Origin: Clostridiales bacterium Firm_05
Lineage (GTDB): Bacteria > Bacillota > Clostridia > Oscillospirales > Ruminococcaceae
NCBI GenBank assembly: GCA_001604035.1
Contig: LVAK01000035.1
Location: forward strand, 1-48,148
Reading direction: 5' to 3'
Length of the DNA: 48,148 nt
In this document: positions 8,959-17,330 of the stretch, in pieces
Layout: every line of letters starts with the position of its first letter
Numbering within the stretch: the first letter of the stretch is position 1
Notes under the pieces: model-generated
The model's input: only the letters and a program-made list of their open reading frames with translations
Database searches by the model: none
What the model was told of the DNA's origin: nothing
Translations under genes and position numbers: made by a program

Positions 8959-9084
8959 AAATTTTCTCCGATCTGCCGCTAAAGCAAGCGGCGCATTGAT
9001 CAAACCATTGATATTAATATTATATTACAGATAAAAGAAGTTGTCAACACCAACAAATATCGTCATCAAATCTTGTGCAATTGC

Positions 9085-9113
9085 AATATAAAAGCTCCCC
9101 GTTTCGGGGAGCT
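9085..9113 (-). terminator. Terminator of plsY
   Basis: On the minus strand AGCTCCCCG and CGGGGAGCT form a perfect 9-bp stem with a 3-base loop (9113-9093), followed by TTTATATT. It begins seven bases after the plsY stop codon. The T tract is short but the stem is strong. Confidence 0.8.
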
Positions 9114-9119
9114 AAATAG

Positions 9120-9752
9120 TCAGTGCTCATGCTCTTTTATTCGTTCTATCTCTTTGTCCTTTTTCCAGAGGAAGCTTATATGAGCCTCAGTGCCGTCCTG
9201 TATCCTGTGAATATTTTCGATATGCTTATATAGTATGATCATTGATATCACAGCAAGTATCATCGTACCAGCAGGATCACCTGTCAATATGGCATAAATG
9301 CAGGTAAAGATCAGCGAACCTGTTATTGGCACAACACATATGTAATCCATGCTTAATCCAAGTACTGCTTCAAAAATCAAAAGCAGAAGAAATAACTGTG
9401 GGTCAAAAGCAATCAGCATTCCAGCCAGGCAAGCAAGTCCTTTGCCGCCATGGAAATTCATTAATATGGGAAATATATGCCCTATTATACAAGCTGATCC
9501 GCAGAGAATCTTTGCGAACTTTATTTTAGGGAAGAGATAAACCGCAAGTATTGAAGCAAATGCTGCTTTGAATATATCGAATAAAGCAGTAACAAGACCA
9601 GCTTTTTTTCCCATGACCATAGTGACATTAGATGCGCCGGCATTTCCCGAGCCACGTTCCCTGATATCAAAGCCACGCAGCTTTGATATGATGTAAGCTG
9701 CATTTATATTTCCGAAAAGATATCCCATTAATGAACATAATATCAACTGCAT
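9120..9752 (-). CDS. plsY: Acyl-phosphate:glycerol-3-phosphate acyltransferase PlsY
   Basis: This 210-residue integral membrane enzyme transfers the acyl group from acyl-phosphate to glycerol-3-phosphate, the first committed step of phospholipid synthesis in Gram-positive bacteria. Motifs in order are GYLFGNINAAYIISKLRGFDIRE with the Ser/Gly-rich SGNAGASNV block after helix 1, GHIFPILMNFHGGKGLA (the glycerol-phosphate and acyl-phosphate site), and the HIENIHRIQDGTE block near the C terminus. Five hydrophobic segments fit the known topology. It is a single-gene unit diverging from the topoisomerase genes, with its own promoter and terminator. The product would feed CdsA, encoded further along the window. 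Confidence 0.95.
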   Translation of the reverse strand: MQLILCSLMGYLFGNINAAYIISKLRGFDIRERGSGNAGASNVTMVMGKKAGLVTALFDIFKAAFASILAVYLFPKIKFAKILCGSACIIGHIFPILMNFHGGKGLACLAGMLIAFDPQLFLLLLIFEAVLGLSMDYICVVPITGSLIFTCIYAILTGDPAGTMILAVISMIILYKHIENIHRIQDGTEAHISFLWKKDKEIERIKEHEH

Positions 9753-9781
9753 TACAAATCACCGCCTTATGCTATGTCGTT

Positions 9782-9805
9782 TAATAATAATAATAATTAT
9801 TATTA
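9782..9805. repeat. TAA-repeat palindrome in the plsY leader
   Basis: Five consecutive TAA triplets run straight into three TTA triplets, giving an 18-base perfect palindrome (9788-9805). It lies in the 5' leader of plsY between the -10 box and the ribosome site. An all-AT hairpin could form, or a fatty-acid or phospholipid regulator could bind. No family assignment is justified. Confidence 0.5.
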
Positions 9806-9818
9806 GGTCTTACTAATA

Positions 9819-9847
9819 AATATACCATAATTCATCAGAATTGTAAA
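9819..9847 (-). promoter_or_regulatory. Sigma-A promoter of plsY
   Basis: On the minus strand TTTACA (9847-9842), a 17-base spacer and TATATT (9824-9819), with TGG directly before the -10 box. The leader to the plsY ATG is about 60 bases. Confidence 0.7.
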
Positions 9848-9892
9848 GTCCTTTCAAAAAAATGATCATCAAAAAAATATGCAAAATAAGAC

Positions 9893-9921
9893 TTGAAAAA
9901 ATGTATAAAATGTGGTAATAT
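9893..9921 (+). promoter_or_regulatory. Sigma-A promoter of the topoisomerase operon
   Basis: TTGAAA (9893-9898), a 17-base spacer ending in TGG, and TAATAT (9916-9921). It lies back to back with the plsY promoter. The TTG inside the -35 box is in frame with the downstream gene but cannot be its start. Confidence 0.75.
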
Positions 9922-9964
9922 TATTTTATATGTATCAAAATATAAAAAGAGAGGCAGAGTTTCA

Positions 9965-11944
9965 ATGGCAAAAAAGCAAGAGTACGGCAATGAAAGCATA
10001 ACCATGCTCAAGGGACCTGACAAGGTCAGAAAACGCCCCGCAGTAATATTTGGCTCAGACGGACTCGACGGCTGCGAGCATTCTATATTTGAAGTCATAT
10101 CCAACTCTATCGATGAAGCCCGTGAAGGATACGGCAGCAAAATCGTTATAACTCATTACAGAAATAACGACATTGAGGTTGAAGACTTCGGACGTGGCTG
10201 TCCTGTGGATTTCAATAACAGTGAGCAGCGTTACAACTGGGAACTGGTATACTGTGAGCTTTATGCAGGCGGTAAATACGATGACACTGCTGACTCATAT
10301 GAATACTCTCTCGGTCTGAATGGTCTTGGACTTTGTGCGACACAATTCTCCTCAGAGTTTATGGATGTTGAAGTTATCCGTGACGGATACAGATATCAGC
10401 TTCATTTTGAAAAGGGAGAAAACGTGGGCGGACTGAAAAAGGAACCCTGCAAGAAAAAACAGACCGGTACTAAAACACGCTGGCGACCTGATCTTGAAGT
10501 TTTTACAGATATAGAGGTATCAGACGAATTTTTCTGCGATATCCTCAAGCGCCAGGCGGTGGTCAATCCGAATCTGCTTTTTGTTTTCCGCTCTGAAAAT
10601 GAAGCAGGCGGCTTTAATGAACAGGAATTTATATATGAAAACGGCATAACCGATTACGTTACAGAGCTTGTTGGCAGCAACGCAATGACGTCTATCCAGC
10701 ACTGGAGTGCTGAGAAAAAAGGCCGTGACCGTGAGGATAAACCGGAATACAAAGTCAAGCTTGATGTTGCTCTCACTTTTTCAAATCGTGTAAAAGTGAC
10801 CGAATACTATCACAATTCCAGTTTCCTTGAACACGGTGGTTCGCCGGAAGATGCAGTTAAAAGAGCTTTTGCAGCACAGATCGATGCGTATATAAAATCC
10901 GTAAATGGATATCAGAAAAATGAGGGAAAGATAACCTACGGCGATGTGGAGGAGTGTCTGGTACTCGTTTCATCGTCCTTCTCGACACAGACATCATATG
11001 AAAATCAGACCAAAAAAGCTATAACCAATAAATTCATCAGGGAAGCTATGACAGAGTTTCTCCGTCATCAGCTTGAAGTATACTTTATTGAAAATCCTGA
11101 TGAAGCGCAAAAGATATCCGAGCAGGTCCTCATCAACAAGCGCAGCAGAGAAAATGCAGAAAAGGTAAGGCTTAACGTTAAGAAAAAGCTTACAGGAACC
11201 ATTGACCTTTCAAATATGGTAGACAAGTTCGTTGACTGCCGTACTAAGGACGTAACAAGACGTGAGATATATATCGTGGAGGGCGATTCAGCTCTCGGTT
11301 CTGTAAAGCTGGCAAGAAATGCTGAATTTCAGGCAGTTATCCCTGTAAGAGGTAAGATCCTGAACTGTCTGAAAGCTGAGTATGCCAAAATATTCAAGAG
11401 CGAGATAATCACCGATCTCATAAAGGTACTGGGCTGCGGCGTTGAAGTTACTTCCAAGGCGAACAAGGAACTTTCCACCTTCAATATCGACAACTTCCGC
11501 TGGAGCAAGATAGTTATATGTACCGATGCGGATGTTGACGGTTTCCAAATACGAACTCTTATCCTTACCATGCTTTACAGGCTCACCCCAACTCTTATTG
11601 AAAAGGGATATGTCTATATCGCTGAGTCACCGCTGTTTGAGATCAATACAAAGGAAAAGACATATTTTGCCTATACCGAGCAGGAAAAGCAGCGTATCCT
11701 CGACTTGATCGGTGATAAAAAACACACCATACAGCGCTCAAAAGGTCTTGGTGAGAATGAGCCGGACATGATGAGCCTTACGACTATGAATCCTGATACA
11801 AGGCGCCTTATAAAGGTTACTGCTGATGATATAACCGAATCTGCCGAGGTGTTTGAAATGCTCCTGGGCGATGACCTTCAGGGCAGAAAGGACTATATCT
11901 CCGAGTACGGCGCTGATTATCTGGAGCTTGCGGATATAAGCTGA
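9965..11944 (+). CDS. Divergent type II topoisomerase subunit B (ParE/GyrB-like)
   Basis: This 659-residue protein has the order of a GyrB/ParE ATPase subunit: GHKL ATPase (Glu43 and Asn47 in EVISN, Asp74 in the G1 box), transducer, and TOPRIM (EGDSALGS from residue 439, DADVDG from about 521). Several motifs depart from the norm: the G1 box is DFGRGCP rather than DNGRGIP, the G2 box is GLNGLGLCA rather than GLHGVGA, and TOPRIM reads EGDSALGS rather than EGDSAGGS. It also stops soon after TOPRIM as in short B subunits. I therefore call it a topoisomerase-IV-like paralogue; the housekeeping GyrB should lie elsewhere. The ATG at 9965 follows AGAGGC. Subunit A is at 13218-15458. Confidence 0.85.
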   Translation: MAKKQEYGNESITMLKGPDKVRKRPAVIFGSDGLDGCEHSIFEVISNSIDEAREGYGSKIVITHYRNNDIEVEDFGRGCPVDFNNSEQRYNWELVYCELYAGGKYDDTADSYEYSLGLNGLGLCATQFSSEFMDVEVIRDGYRYQLHFEKGENVGGLKKEPCKKKQTGTKTRWRPDLEVFTDIEVSDEFFCDILKRQAVVNPNLLFVFRSENEAGGFNEQEFIYENGITDYVTELVGSNAMTSIQHWSAEKKGRDREDKPEYKVKLDVALTFSNRVKVTEYYHNSSFLEHGGSPEDAVKRAFAAQIDAYIKSVNGYQKNEGKITYGDVEECLVLVSSSFSTQTSYENQTKKAITNKFIREAMTEFLRHQLEVYFIENPDEAQKISEQVLINKRSRENAEKVRLNVKKKLTGTIDLSNMVDKFVDCRTKDVTRREIYIVEGDSALGSVKLARNAEFQAVIPVRGKILNCLKAEYAKIFKSEIITDLIKVLGCGVEVTSKANKELSTFNIDNFRWSKIVICTDADVDGFQIRTLILTMLYRLTPTLIEKGYVYIAESPLFEINTKEKTYFAYTEQEKQRILDLIGDKKHTIQRSKGLGENEPDMMSLTTMNPDTRRLIKVTADDITESAEVFEMLLGDDLQGRKDYISEYGADYLELADIS

Positions 11945-11945
11945 T

Positions 11946-13217
11946 ATGTTTTTATCTTTTTTATTTTTTGCATTTAATGTATGTCTTATTATTTTGTTCT
12001 TCTCACATTCAGTTTCAGGAGATGAAACAGGAAAAGCAAGAAAGATCTACAAAGTTTTTCTTCCAATTCTTTTCACAGCAATATTGCTAATATCACTTTA
12101 TCTGTATTTATCAAAGCAATTTTATGAGCTGTACTACTTCTTTTCCTGTTCGGCAGCGCCTCTATTCCTGACCTGTGTGAATATAGTTCACCTTATTCAG
12201 CAAAGGCAAAACAAGACCGGGCTCACAGATCTCGCCTCCATATTTCTCGGTGGTTTTTTGTGGGGCATACTTGTAGAATTATACATGGATATAATTATGA
12301 TTCCTTGGTATGAGCCGGCATACCCGAATTGTTACCACGAATTTCTAAGTCAGCAGTATAAGTATGTGATATCAATATTGATAGATGCAGGAATAATAAG
12401 CATAGCCAGCTTATCGGTATTAAATATCGAAAAGATACCGCCTCTGCTGTCAGCCCTGCTGACTGCATTTACATTGGTTGGGTTGATCTTGTTCACGCTT
12501 GTGAACATTCAGTTCATTAAAAATTTCAAGCCTCTACATCTAATGCTGTGGGTCTATGTATTGAACCTTTACCTTATAGCCGAAAGAAGAGTAAGGTTAC
12601 ATATAATTATACAGGTTCGCAAAGTGCGAGAAAGACAGACCGTTTTCCGCAGCAGATTCGGCGCATGGCTTAACAGAATAATGTCACGTGTGTCCGGCAT
12701 GACTGCTCTGAGCTTTTTCCTTATCCTGCCGATAATACTCGTTTTCGAGGTCATATACATTATCTGTGGGCAAGGTCCGGACGGATTTATAAAGGCGTTC
12801 ACCGAAACTGCCGACTGGACCTTCTCACAGCAGACTCCGCCTCCACCAGTCGAGTACGAGGGACACTACCTCTGTACAGTTGCCGCAGGAGGACACAAAA
12901 AGCTTGTTAAGCCTTTGCGTTACGGCATAAGAAGGGGAGAGAAGATCGTTGTTAACCGTCAGCTCCTCATTGCAAACGCCTTTGAAGATCTGATACAAGA
13001 GAAATGCCCCGGATTCCACAGAACTGTCCGGAGATTTTACGATAAACACGGATACCCTATATCAAGACACATAACAACAAAGCTCCGGGCTGACATAGTT
13101 TACATCTTTATGAAGCCATTGGAATATTTGTTTATAATTACTTTATATCTTTTTGACAAACATCCCGAAAACCGCATAGAAGTGCAGTATTCGGAATACA
13201 AAGGGAGGATCGGATAA
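11946..13217 (+). CDS. Membrane protein between topoisomerase subunits (DUF6688-like)
   Basis: This 423-residue protein has about seven hydrophobic segments in its first 230 residues, another at about 255-275, then a soluble domain. The soluble part begins near residue 298 (YEGHYLCTVAAGG), is rich in Arg and Lys, and contains RYGIRRGEKIVVNRQLLIAN, a FDKHPENRI motif and a hydrophobic stretch. From memory it resembles proteins labelled DUF6688, of unknown function; I could not check this. It starts one base after the subunit B stop codon and ends exactly one base before the subunit A start, so the three are translationally coupled. Membrane genes are not a usual part of topoisomerase operons. 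No ribosome site of its own is obvious. Confidence 0.75.
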   Translation: MFLSFLFFAFNVCLIILFFSHSVSGDETGKARKIYKVFLPILFTAILLISLYLYLSKQFYELYYFFSCSAAPLFLTCVNIVHLIQQRQNKTGLTDLASIFLGGFLWGILVELYMDIIMIPWYEPAYPNCYHEFLSQQYKYVISILIDAGIISIASLSVLNIEKIPPLLSALLTAFTLVGLILFTLVNIQFIKNFKPLHLMLWVYVLNLYLIAERRVRLHIIIQVRKVRERQTVFRSRFGAWLNRIMSRVSGMTALSFFLILPIILVFEVIYIICGQGPDGFIKAFTETADWTFSQQTPPPPVEYEGHYLCTVAAGGHKKLVKPLRYGIRRGEKIVVNRQLLIANAFEDLIQEKCPGFHRTVRRFYDKHGYPISRHITTKLRADIVYIFMKPLEYLFIITLYLFDKHPENRIEVQYSEYKGRIG

Positions 13218-15458
13218 ATGCCGAGAAAAAAAGAAACGCCAAAGAAAACGCCAGCTTTCAAGCATGAAGCATATATTGAAGGTTCAGGAAGCATCGTTGA
13301 CGAAAGGATCACTGATACCCTGAAGAAAAATTATATGCCATATGCCATGAGCGTTATCATATCAAGAGCACTTCCTGAAATTGATGGATTCAAACCGTCG
13401 CACAGAAAGCTGCTCTATATGATGTACAAAAGGGGACTCCTCAGCCCCGATAAAGAGAGATCAAAGTCAGCAAATGTTGTCGGCGAGACAATGAAGCTCA
13501 ATCCTCACGGCGATCAGGCTATATATGAGACTCTCGTCCGTCTGACAAGAGGAAATGAGGCTCTTCTTCATCCGTATATCGACTCAAAGGGCAACTTCGG
13601 CAAGCAGTATTCAAGTAAGATGCACTTTGCTGCTCCACGATACACAGAGGTTAAGCTCGAAAAAATATGCAACGAGCTTTTCCGTGACATAGACCGTGAT
13701 ACAGTTGATTTCGTGCCTAACTATGATAACACCATGCAGGAGCCTACGCTTCTGCCGGCAACGTTTCCGACTGTACTTGTTAACTCGAATACAGGTATCG
13801 CCGTATCTATGGCGAGCAATGTTTGTCCATTCAATCTTGAAGAGATATGTGAGACTACTATCGCTCTTATGAAAGATCCTCAGCATGACATCCTCAGCAC
13901 GCTTAAAGGTCCTGACTTCCCAGGCGGAGGACTGATGCTGTATGATGAAGCTGAACTGAGCAAAGTCTATGAAACGGGCAGAGGAAGCATAAAGGTAAGA
14001 TCAAAATACAGCTACGATAAATCTGCAAACTGCATCGAGATCACTCAGATCCCATACACAACGACTATCGAAGCAATAATCGATAAAATAATCGAACTTG
14101 TCAAGGCAGGGAAAATACGTGAGATCTCATATATCCGTGATGAGACCGATATCGACGGATTAAAGATAGCTATAGATCTTAAAAAAGGTACTGATCCTGA
14201 TAAGCTCATGCAGAAGCTCTACAAGCTCACCCCACTTCAGGACAGCTATCCCTGCAATTTCAATATACTCATCGCCGGAACTCCAAAGGTAATGGGCGTC
14301 CGTGAGATACTTACGGAATGGACTGCATTCAGAGAGGAGTGTATCCAGCGCCGCACATATTTTGACCTTCAAAAGAAAAAAGAAAAGCTTCATCTGCTTG
14401 AAGCTCTTTCAAAGATACTTCTTGACATTGATAAAGCAATAAAGATAATCCGTGAAACCGAAAACGAAGCAGATGTTGTGCCAAACCTTATGATCGGTTT
14501 CGGAATCGATGAGATACAGGCTGAATTTGTTGCTGAAATAAAGCTCCGCAACATCAATAAACAGTACATCCTTCGCCGTATCGAGGAGGTCGATCAGCTT
14601 CGTAAGGATATTACTGAAATGGAGGATATTCTCCGTGACAAAAAGAAGATAAGAAAGATAATCGTTGACGAGCTTCGTCAGGTCATAAAAAATTACGCCC
14701 AGCCAAGGAAGACCATGTTCTATTATCAGTCTGATGTCGATGATGAGGTAGATGTTGATGATACACCGGATTATCCGGTATATCTCTTTGTTTCCGACAG
14801 CGGTTACTTCAAAAAAATAACGCCCCTTTCTCTCAGAATGAGTGGAGAGCAAAAGCTCAAGGAGGGAGATTTCATCCGTCAGACCTTTGAAGCAGCCAAT
14901 AAAACTGATCTGGTATTCTTCTCTGATAAGGCTCAGGCATATAAATCGAAAGCCAGCGCCTTTGGTGATACAAAGGCAAGTGTTATGGGAGATTATATTC
15001 CGGCAAAGCTCAGCTTTGATGAAGGCGAGTCTCTGAAAACTCTTGTTCCGACTACTGATTACAGCGGTTATATCATATTCTTCTTTGAAAACGGCAAAGC
15101 TGCTAAGGTACCGATGAAGTCATACGAGACAAAGACAAACAGAAAGAAGCTTGCAAAAGCGTATTCTGAGAAATCTCCGCTTGTTGCTGCTATATTTGTT
15201 GCTGAAGACAGCGATGTATTGCTAAGAAGCACCAGCGGACACGCTCTTGTATTCAATACAGGCATGATACTTCCTAAGTCTACAAGAGATTCCCAGGGTG
15301 TTCAGGTAATGACACTGAGAAAGAAAGCACTGTTGGCATCTGCCGAGCTTGTACCGGCTGATTCTACGGCAGAACTTGACAAATATCGAACAAAGAGCGT
15401 TCCGGCAGCAGGAAAACCCGCAAAAGAACTTGGTGACACTAATCAACTGACATTTTAA
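13218..15458 (+). CDS. Divergent type II topoisomerase subunit A (ParC/GyrA-like)
   Basis: This 746-residue protein has the GyrA/ParC order: winged-helix DNA cleavage domain with catalytic Tyr142 in APRYTEV, tower, a coiled coil around residues 375-500, then a partial beta-pinwheel. The start region YMPYAMSVIISRALPEIDG is canonical. The helix equivalent to the quinolone region reads NPHGDQAIYE, with Gln100 where E. coli GyrA has Ser83. The C-terminal domain lacks the GyrA-box (QRRGGKG type) needed for DNA wrapping, which fits a decatenase/topoisomerase IV role rather than gyrase. A GGGAGGAT ribosome site precedes the ATG. The partner is the divergent subunit B upstream. A terminator follows. 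Confidence 0.88.
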   Translation: MPRKKETPKKTPAFKHEAYIEGSGSIVDERITDTLKKNYMPYAMSVIISRALPEIDGFKPSHRKLLYMMYKRGLLSPDKERSKSANVVGETMKLNPHGDQAIYETLVRLTRGNEALLHPYIDSKGNFGKQYSSKMHFAAPRYTEVKLEKICNELFRDIDRDTVDFVPNYDNTMQEPTLLPATFPTVLVNSNTGIAVSMASNVCPFNLEEICETTIALMKDPQHDILSTLKGPDFPGGGLMLYDEAELSKVYETGRGSIKVRSKYSYDKSANCIEITQIPYTTTIEAIIDKIIELVKAGKIREISYIRDETDIDGLKIAIDLKKGTDPDKLMQKLYKLTPLQDSYPCNFNILIAGTPKVMGVREILTEWTAFREECIQRRTYFDLQKKKEKLHLLEALSKILLDIDKAIKIIRETENEADVVPNLMIGFGIDEIQAEFVAEIKLRNINKQYILRRIEEVDQLRKDITEMEDILRDKKKIRKIIVDELRQVIKNYAQPRKTMFYYQSDVDDEVDVDDTPDYPVYLFVSDSGYFKKITPLSLRMSGEQKLKEGDFIRQTFEAANKTDLVFFSDKAQAYKSKASAFGDTKASVMGDYIPAKLSFDEGESLKTLVPTTDYSGYIIFFFENGKAAKVPMKSYETKTNRKKLAKAYSEKSPLVAAIFVAEDSDVLLRSTSGHALVFNTGMILPKSTRDSQGVQVMTLRKKALLASAELVPADSTAELDKYRTKSVPAAGKPAKELGDTNQLTF

Positions 15459-15466
15459 TAATAGGG

Positions 15467-15499
15467 AAAGGAGACCACTGAAAAGCGGTCTCCTTTTTT
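15467..15499 (+). terminator. Terminator of the topoisomerase operon
   Basis: AAAGGAGACC (15467-15476) pairs with GGTCTCCTTT (15487-15496). Two more base pairs beyond an A-C mismatch close a GAAA tetraloop. A run of six T residues (15494-15499) follows. It starts eight bases after the stop codon. Confidence 0.93.
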
Positions 15500-15569
15500 C
15501 TGATTTGTCCCCTATAAAAGCCATTATTGTGCAGATATGGCTTATAGATAAATTAAAGTTAGTAATAGC

Positions 15570-17051
15570 TTATTCTGATAGATTCTTTACTGTTCCCATA
15601 AATATTGGAAGATCAGTGTTTGAATCAACTATAGCGAAAACGAATGGACGGTCAAGAATAACATTTTTAGGTTCCTCAGGCGGATCCATAGCGGTATTAT
15701 CAGCGAGTAATACAACTGTTGCAGCTGCAGCACGGGTTCCCTTTTCGTCAACTTCAATATGCGTCTTCTGAAGAACGTCAGAAATAAACATTTTGTGGTC
15801 ATCAGTTGTCATATCAGTGAAGTCAGCAGTTTCCTTGTCAAAAGCAGGTTCCATGCCCATTTCCTCGAGCATATCCTTCATTGAAATACTATCATCAAAT
15901 TTGAACTTAGGCATTGTGTAATTCACGGACGTATACTGTGGTTTTGTCAGTATGCTGCGCAGTTTCTCAGCATCAAGACCATTGATATATTCGTCAACTG
16001 TTATTCCCTCATTTGGCAGAAGAGCAGCAAAATAGTATCCACCCATATAACTCTTCTTGAATCCGGTGGCATTATCGTCGCAAAGGTAGACTTTTCCATC
16101 AGAATGCATCATCTGTGCATCCTGTACCTTTCCGTCAGAAGCAGTGAACTTTCCGTCAACAGCATCAGAGAATTCATCAGCCCATTTTCCTTCAAAAGCA
16201 AGAGCATTAACAAGAAGCATTGCCATTCTGTCAGTCTGCTCAAAAATATCTGGATCAAGAAGCGAAGGTATCATTTCGTGTGTCTTGTTATTAACCCACT
16301 GATTTACGTCCTCTGCTGTAGACCGATCCATAGGAGAGGAGAATATCTGTGATCCTAAATATGTAACATTCTTATTTATAAAATCTGGATCAACATCTAT
16401 ATCCGGTCTTATCCAAATCGAATTTGCATTATTAACTACAGTTGTATCATATCGAGATGTAGGCTTTTCATTTTGTGACTGAGTATAAAGGTATTGATTA
16501 AGCTTGTCAATAGAAACGCCATCGCAAAGAACTTTTTCTATTGACTTTTGTGTCTCTCCTTTTGCACCGTTAGCTGTCATGGCAAGAGCGTGTGTTGCTG
16601 AATATGGCGAGATGAGTGTATTGTCGTTTTCCTTTAAAGAGTGTTTCAAGAAATCAAGAGCAAATTTTGTCTGACCGAGCAGAAATTCATCTTCAAATTC
16701 TACAGTATTCACGAAATCAGGCTGGAAATTAGCACAGAGGTTGCGTGACTTGTACAGCGGACTCGGAATGGAAAGGCTCTCGATAAGATCATTCTGCATA
16801 AGACACAAGTCGAAAATATCGATCACATTGTCTTCATAATAATCCGCATTTTTTTCATTTTCAAGATATCCTTCACCTATGAGATATTTCTGAAGAGTGA
16901 TAACATCTGCGATGTTGAATCGACCGTCCATGTTTACGTCACCGGCAAGAGTTTTGTTGTTCTTCTCATAGTCGTAATAAGCATTAGAGATCATAGGCTG
17001 ACAGAGAAGAGAAGCAGATAAAAGTCCGGCCATTATTTTTTTAATTTTCAT
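15570..17051 (-). CDS. Secreted serpin with N-terminal dockerin
   Basis: This 493-residue exported protein has a signal peptide (residues 1-24, MKIKKIMAGLLSASLL then SNA), a type I dockerin (about 37-92) and a full serpin fold (about 115-493). Dockerin repeat 1 (GDVNMDGRFNIADV) has all five calcium ligands. Repeat 2 (DYYEDNVIDIFD) has Tyr where Asn/Asp is usual at position 3. The serpin hinge EKGTRAAAAT at residues 436-445 fits an inhibitory serpin, and spacing puts the P1-P1' bond near Asn452-Thr453. The C-terminal PIFMGTVKN is typical. The dockerin suggests attachment to a cohesin on a cell-surface cellulosome, where it could protect enzymes from gut or rival proteases. GGGAGGT precedes the ATG. 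Confidence 0.93.
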   Translation of the reverse strand: MKIKKIMAGLLSASLLCQPMISNAYYDYEKNNKTLAGDVNMDGRFNIADVITLQKYLIGEGYLENEKNADYYEDNVIDIFDLCLMQNDLIESLSIPSPLYKSRNLCANFQPDFVNTVEFEDEFLLGQTKFALDFLKHSLKENDNTLISPYSATHALAMTANGAKGETQKSIEKVLCDGVSIDKLNQYLYTQSQNEKPTSRYDTTVVNNANSIWIRPDIDVDPDFINKNVTYLGSQIFSSPMDRSTAEDVNQWVNNKTHEMIPSLLDPDIFEQTDRMAMLLVNALAFEGKWADEFSDAVDGKFTASDGKVQDAQMMHSDGKVYLCDDNATGFKKSYMGGYYFAALLPNEGITVDEYINGLDAEKLRSILTKPQYTSVNYTMPKFKFDDSISMKDMLEEMGMEPAFDKETADFTDMTTDDHKMFISDVLQKTHIEVDEKGTRAAAATVVLLADNTAMDPPEEPKNVILDRPFVFAIVDSNTDLPIFMGTVKNLSE

Positions 17052-17098
17052 AAGAATACCTCCCTTAGTTTAAATTTACTCTGGAATTAAATTTCCTT

Positions 17099-17118
17099 TC
17101 ATTCATTATAACGAATGA
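17099..17118 (-). promoter_or_regulatory. Palindrome on the serpin -10 box
   Basis: An imperfect 20-base palindrome (TCATTC, TTATAA core, GAATGA; 18 of 20 positions symmetric) contains the minus-strand TATAAT at 17110-17105. No clear -35 hexamer is present 16-18 bases upstream. A weak -35 plus a palindrome on the -10 suggests regulated transcription, either repression at the -10 or use of an activator. Confidence 0.45.
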
Positions 17119-17168
17119 GATATGAAAAATGTGCGGCAAAAAATGTAAACATTCTGTGAACAAATGCA

Positions 17169-17203
17169 AAAAAATAAAAGCACCTGCAAAATGCAAGTGC
17201 TTT
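17169..17203 (-). terminator. Terminator of the tRNA-Ser pair
   Basis: On the minus strand AAAGCACTTGCA pairs with TGCAGGTGCTTT over 12 bp with one G-U wobble and a 3-base loop (17203-17177). The tail TATTTTTTT follows. It begins just past the CCA of the tRNA-Ser(GCT) gene. Confidence 0.93.
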
Positions 17204-17205
17204 CT

Positions 17206-17295
17206 TGGCGCGGATTGAGAGATTTGAACTCTCGCGCCGGTTTCCCGACCTACTCCCTTAGCAGGGGAGCCCCTTCACCACTTGGGTAAATCCGC
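17206..17295 (-). tRNA. tRNA-Ser (anticodon GCT)
   Basis: The transcript folds as a class II tRNA. The acceptor stem is GCGGATT/AATCCGC with encoded CCA. The anticodon stem is CTCCC/GGGAG around a loop with GCT. A long variable arm follows, and the T loop is TTCAAAT. It reads AGC/AGU codons. It is the second of two serine tRNAs on one transcript and is followed by the terminator. Confidence 0.95.
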
Positions 17296-17330
17296 AAACC
17301 GACCAGCGAGAACTGAATCGATAAAAAAAT

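Noticed and set aside
8959-9003. Fifteen extra N-terminal residues on the MATE exporter
   Set aside because: The upstream ATG has no ribosome site, while GGAGA sits correctly before the ATG at 8958.
9893-9964. Longer subunit B reading frame starting with TTG at 9893
   Set aside because: The TTG is the -35 box of the promoter, so it would not be in the transcript; ATG at 9965 has a ribosome site.
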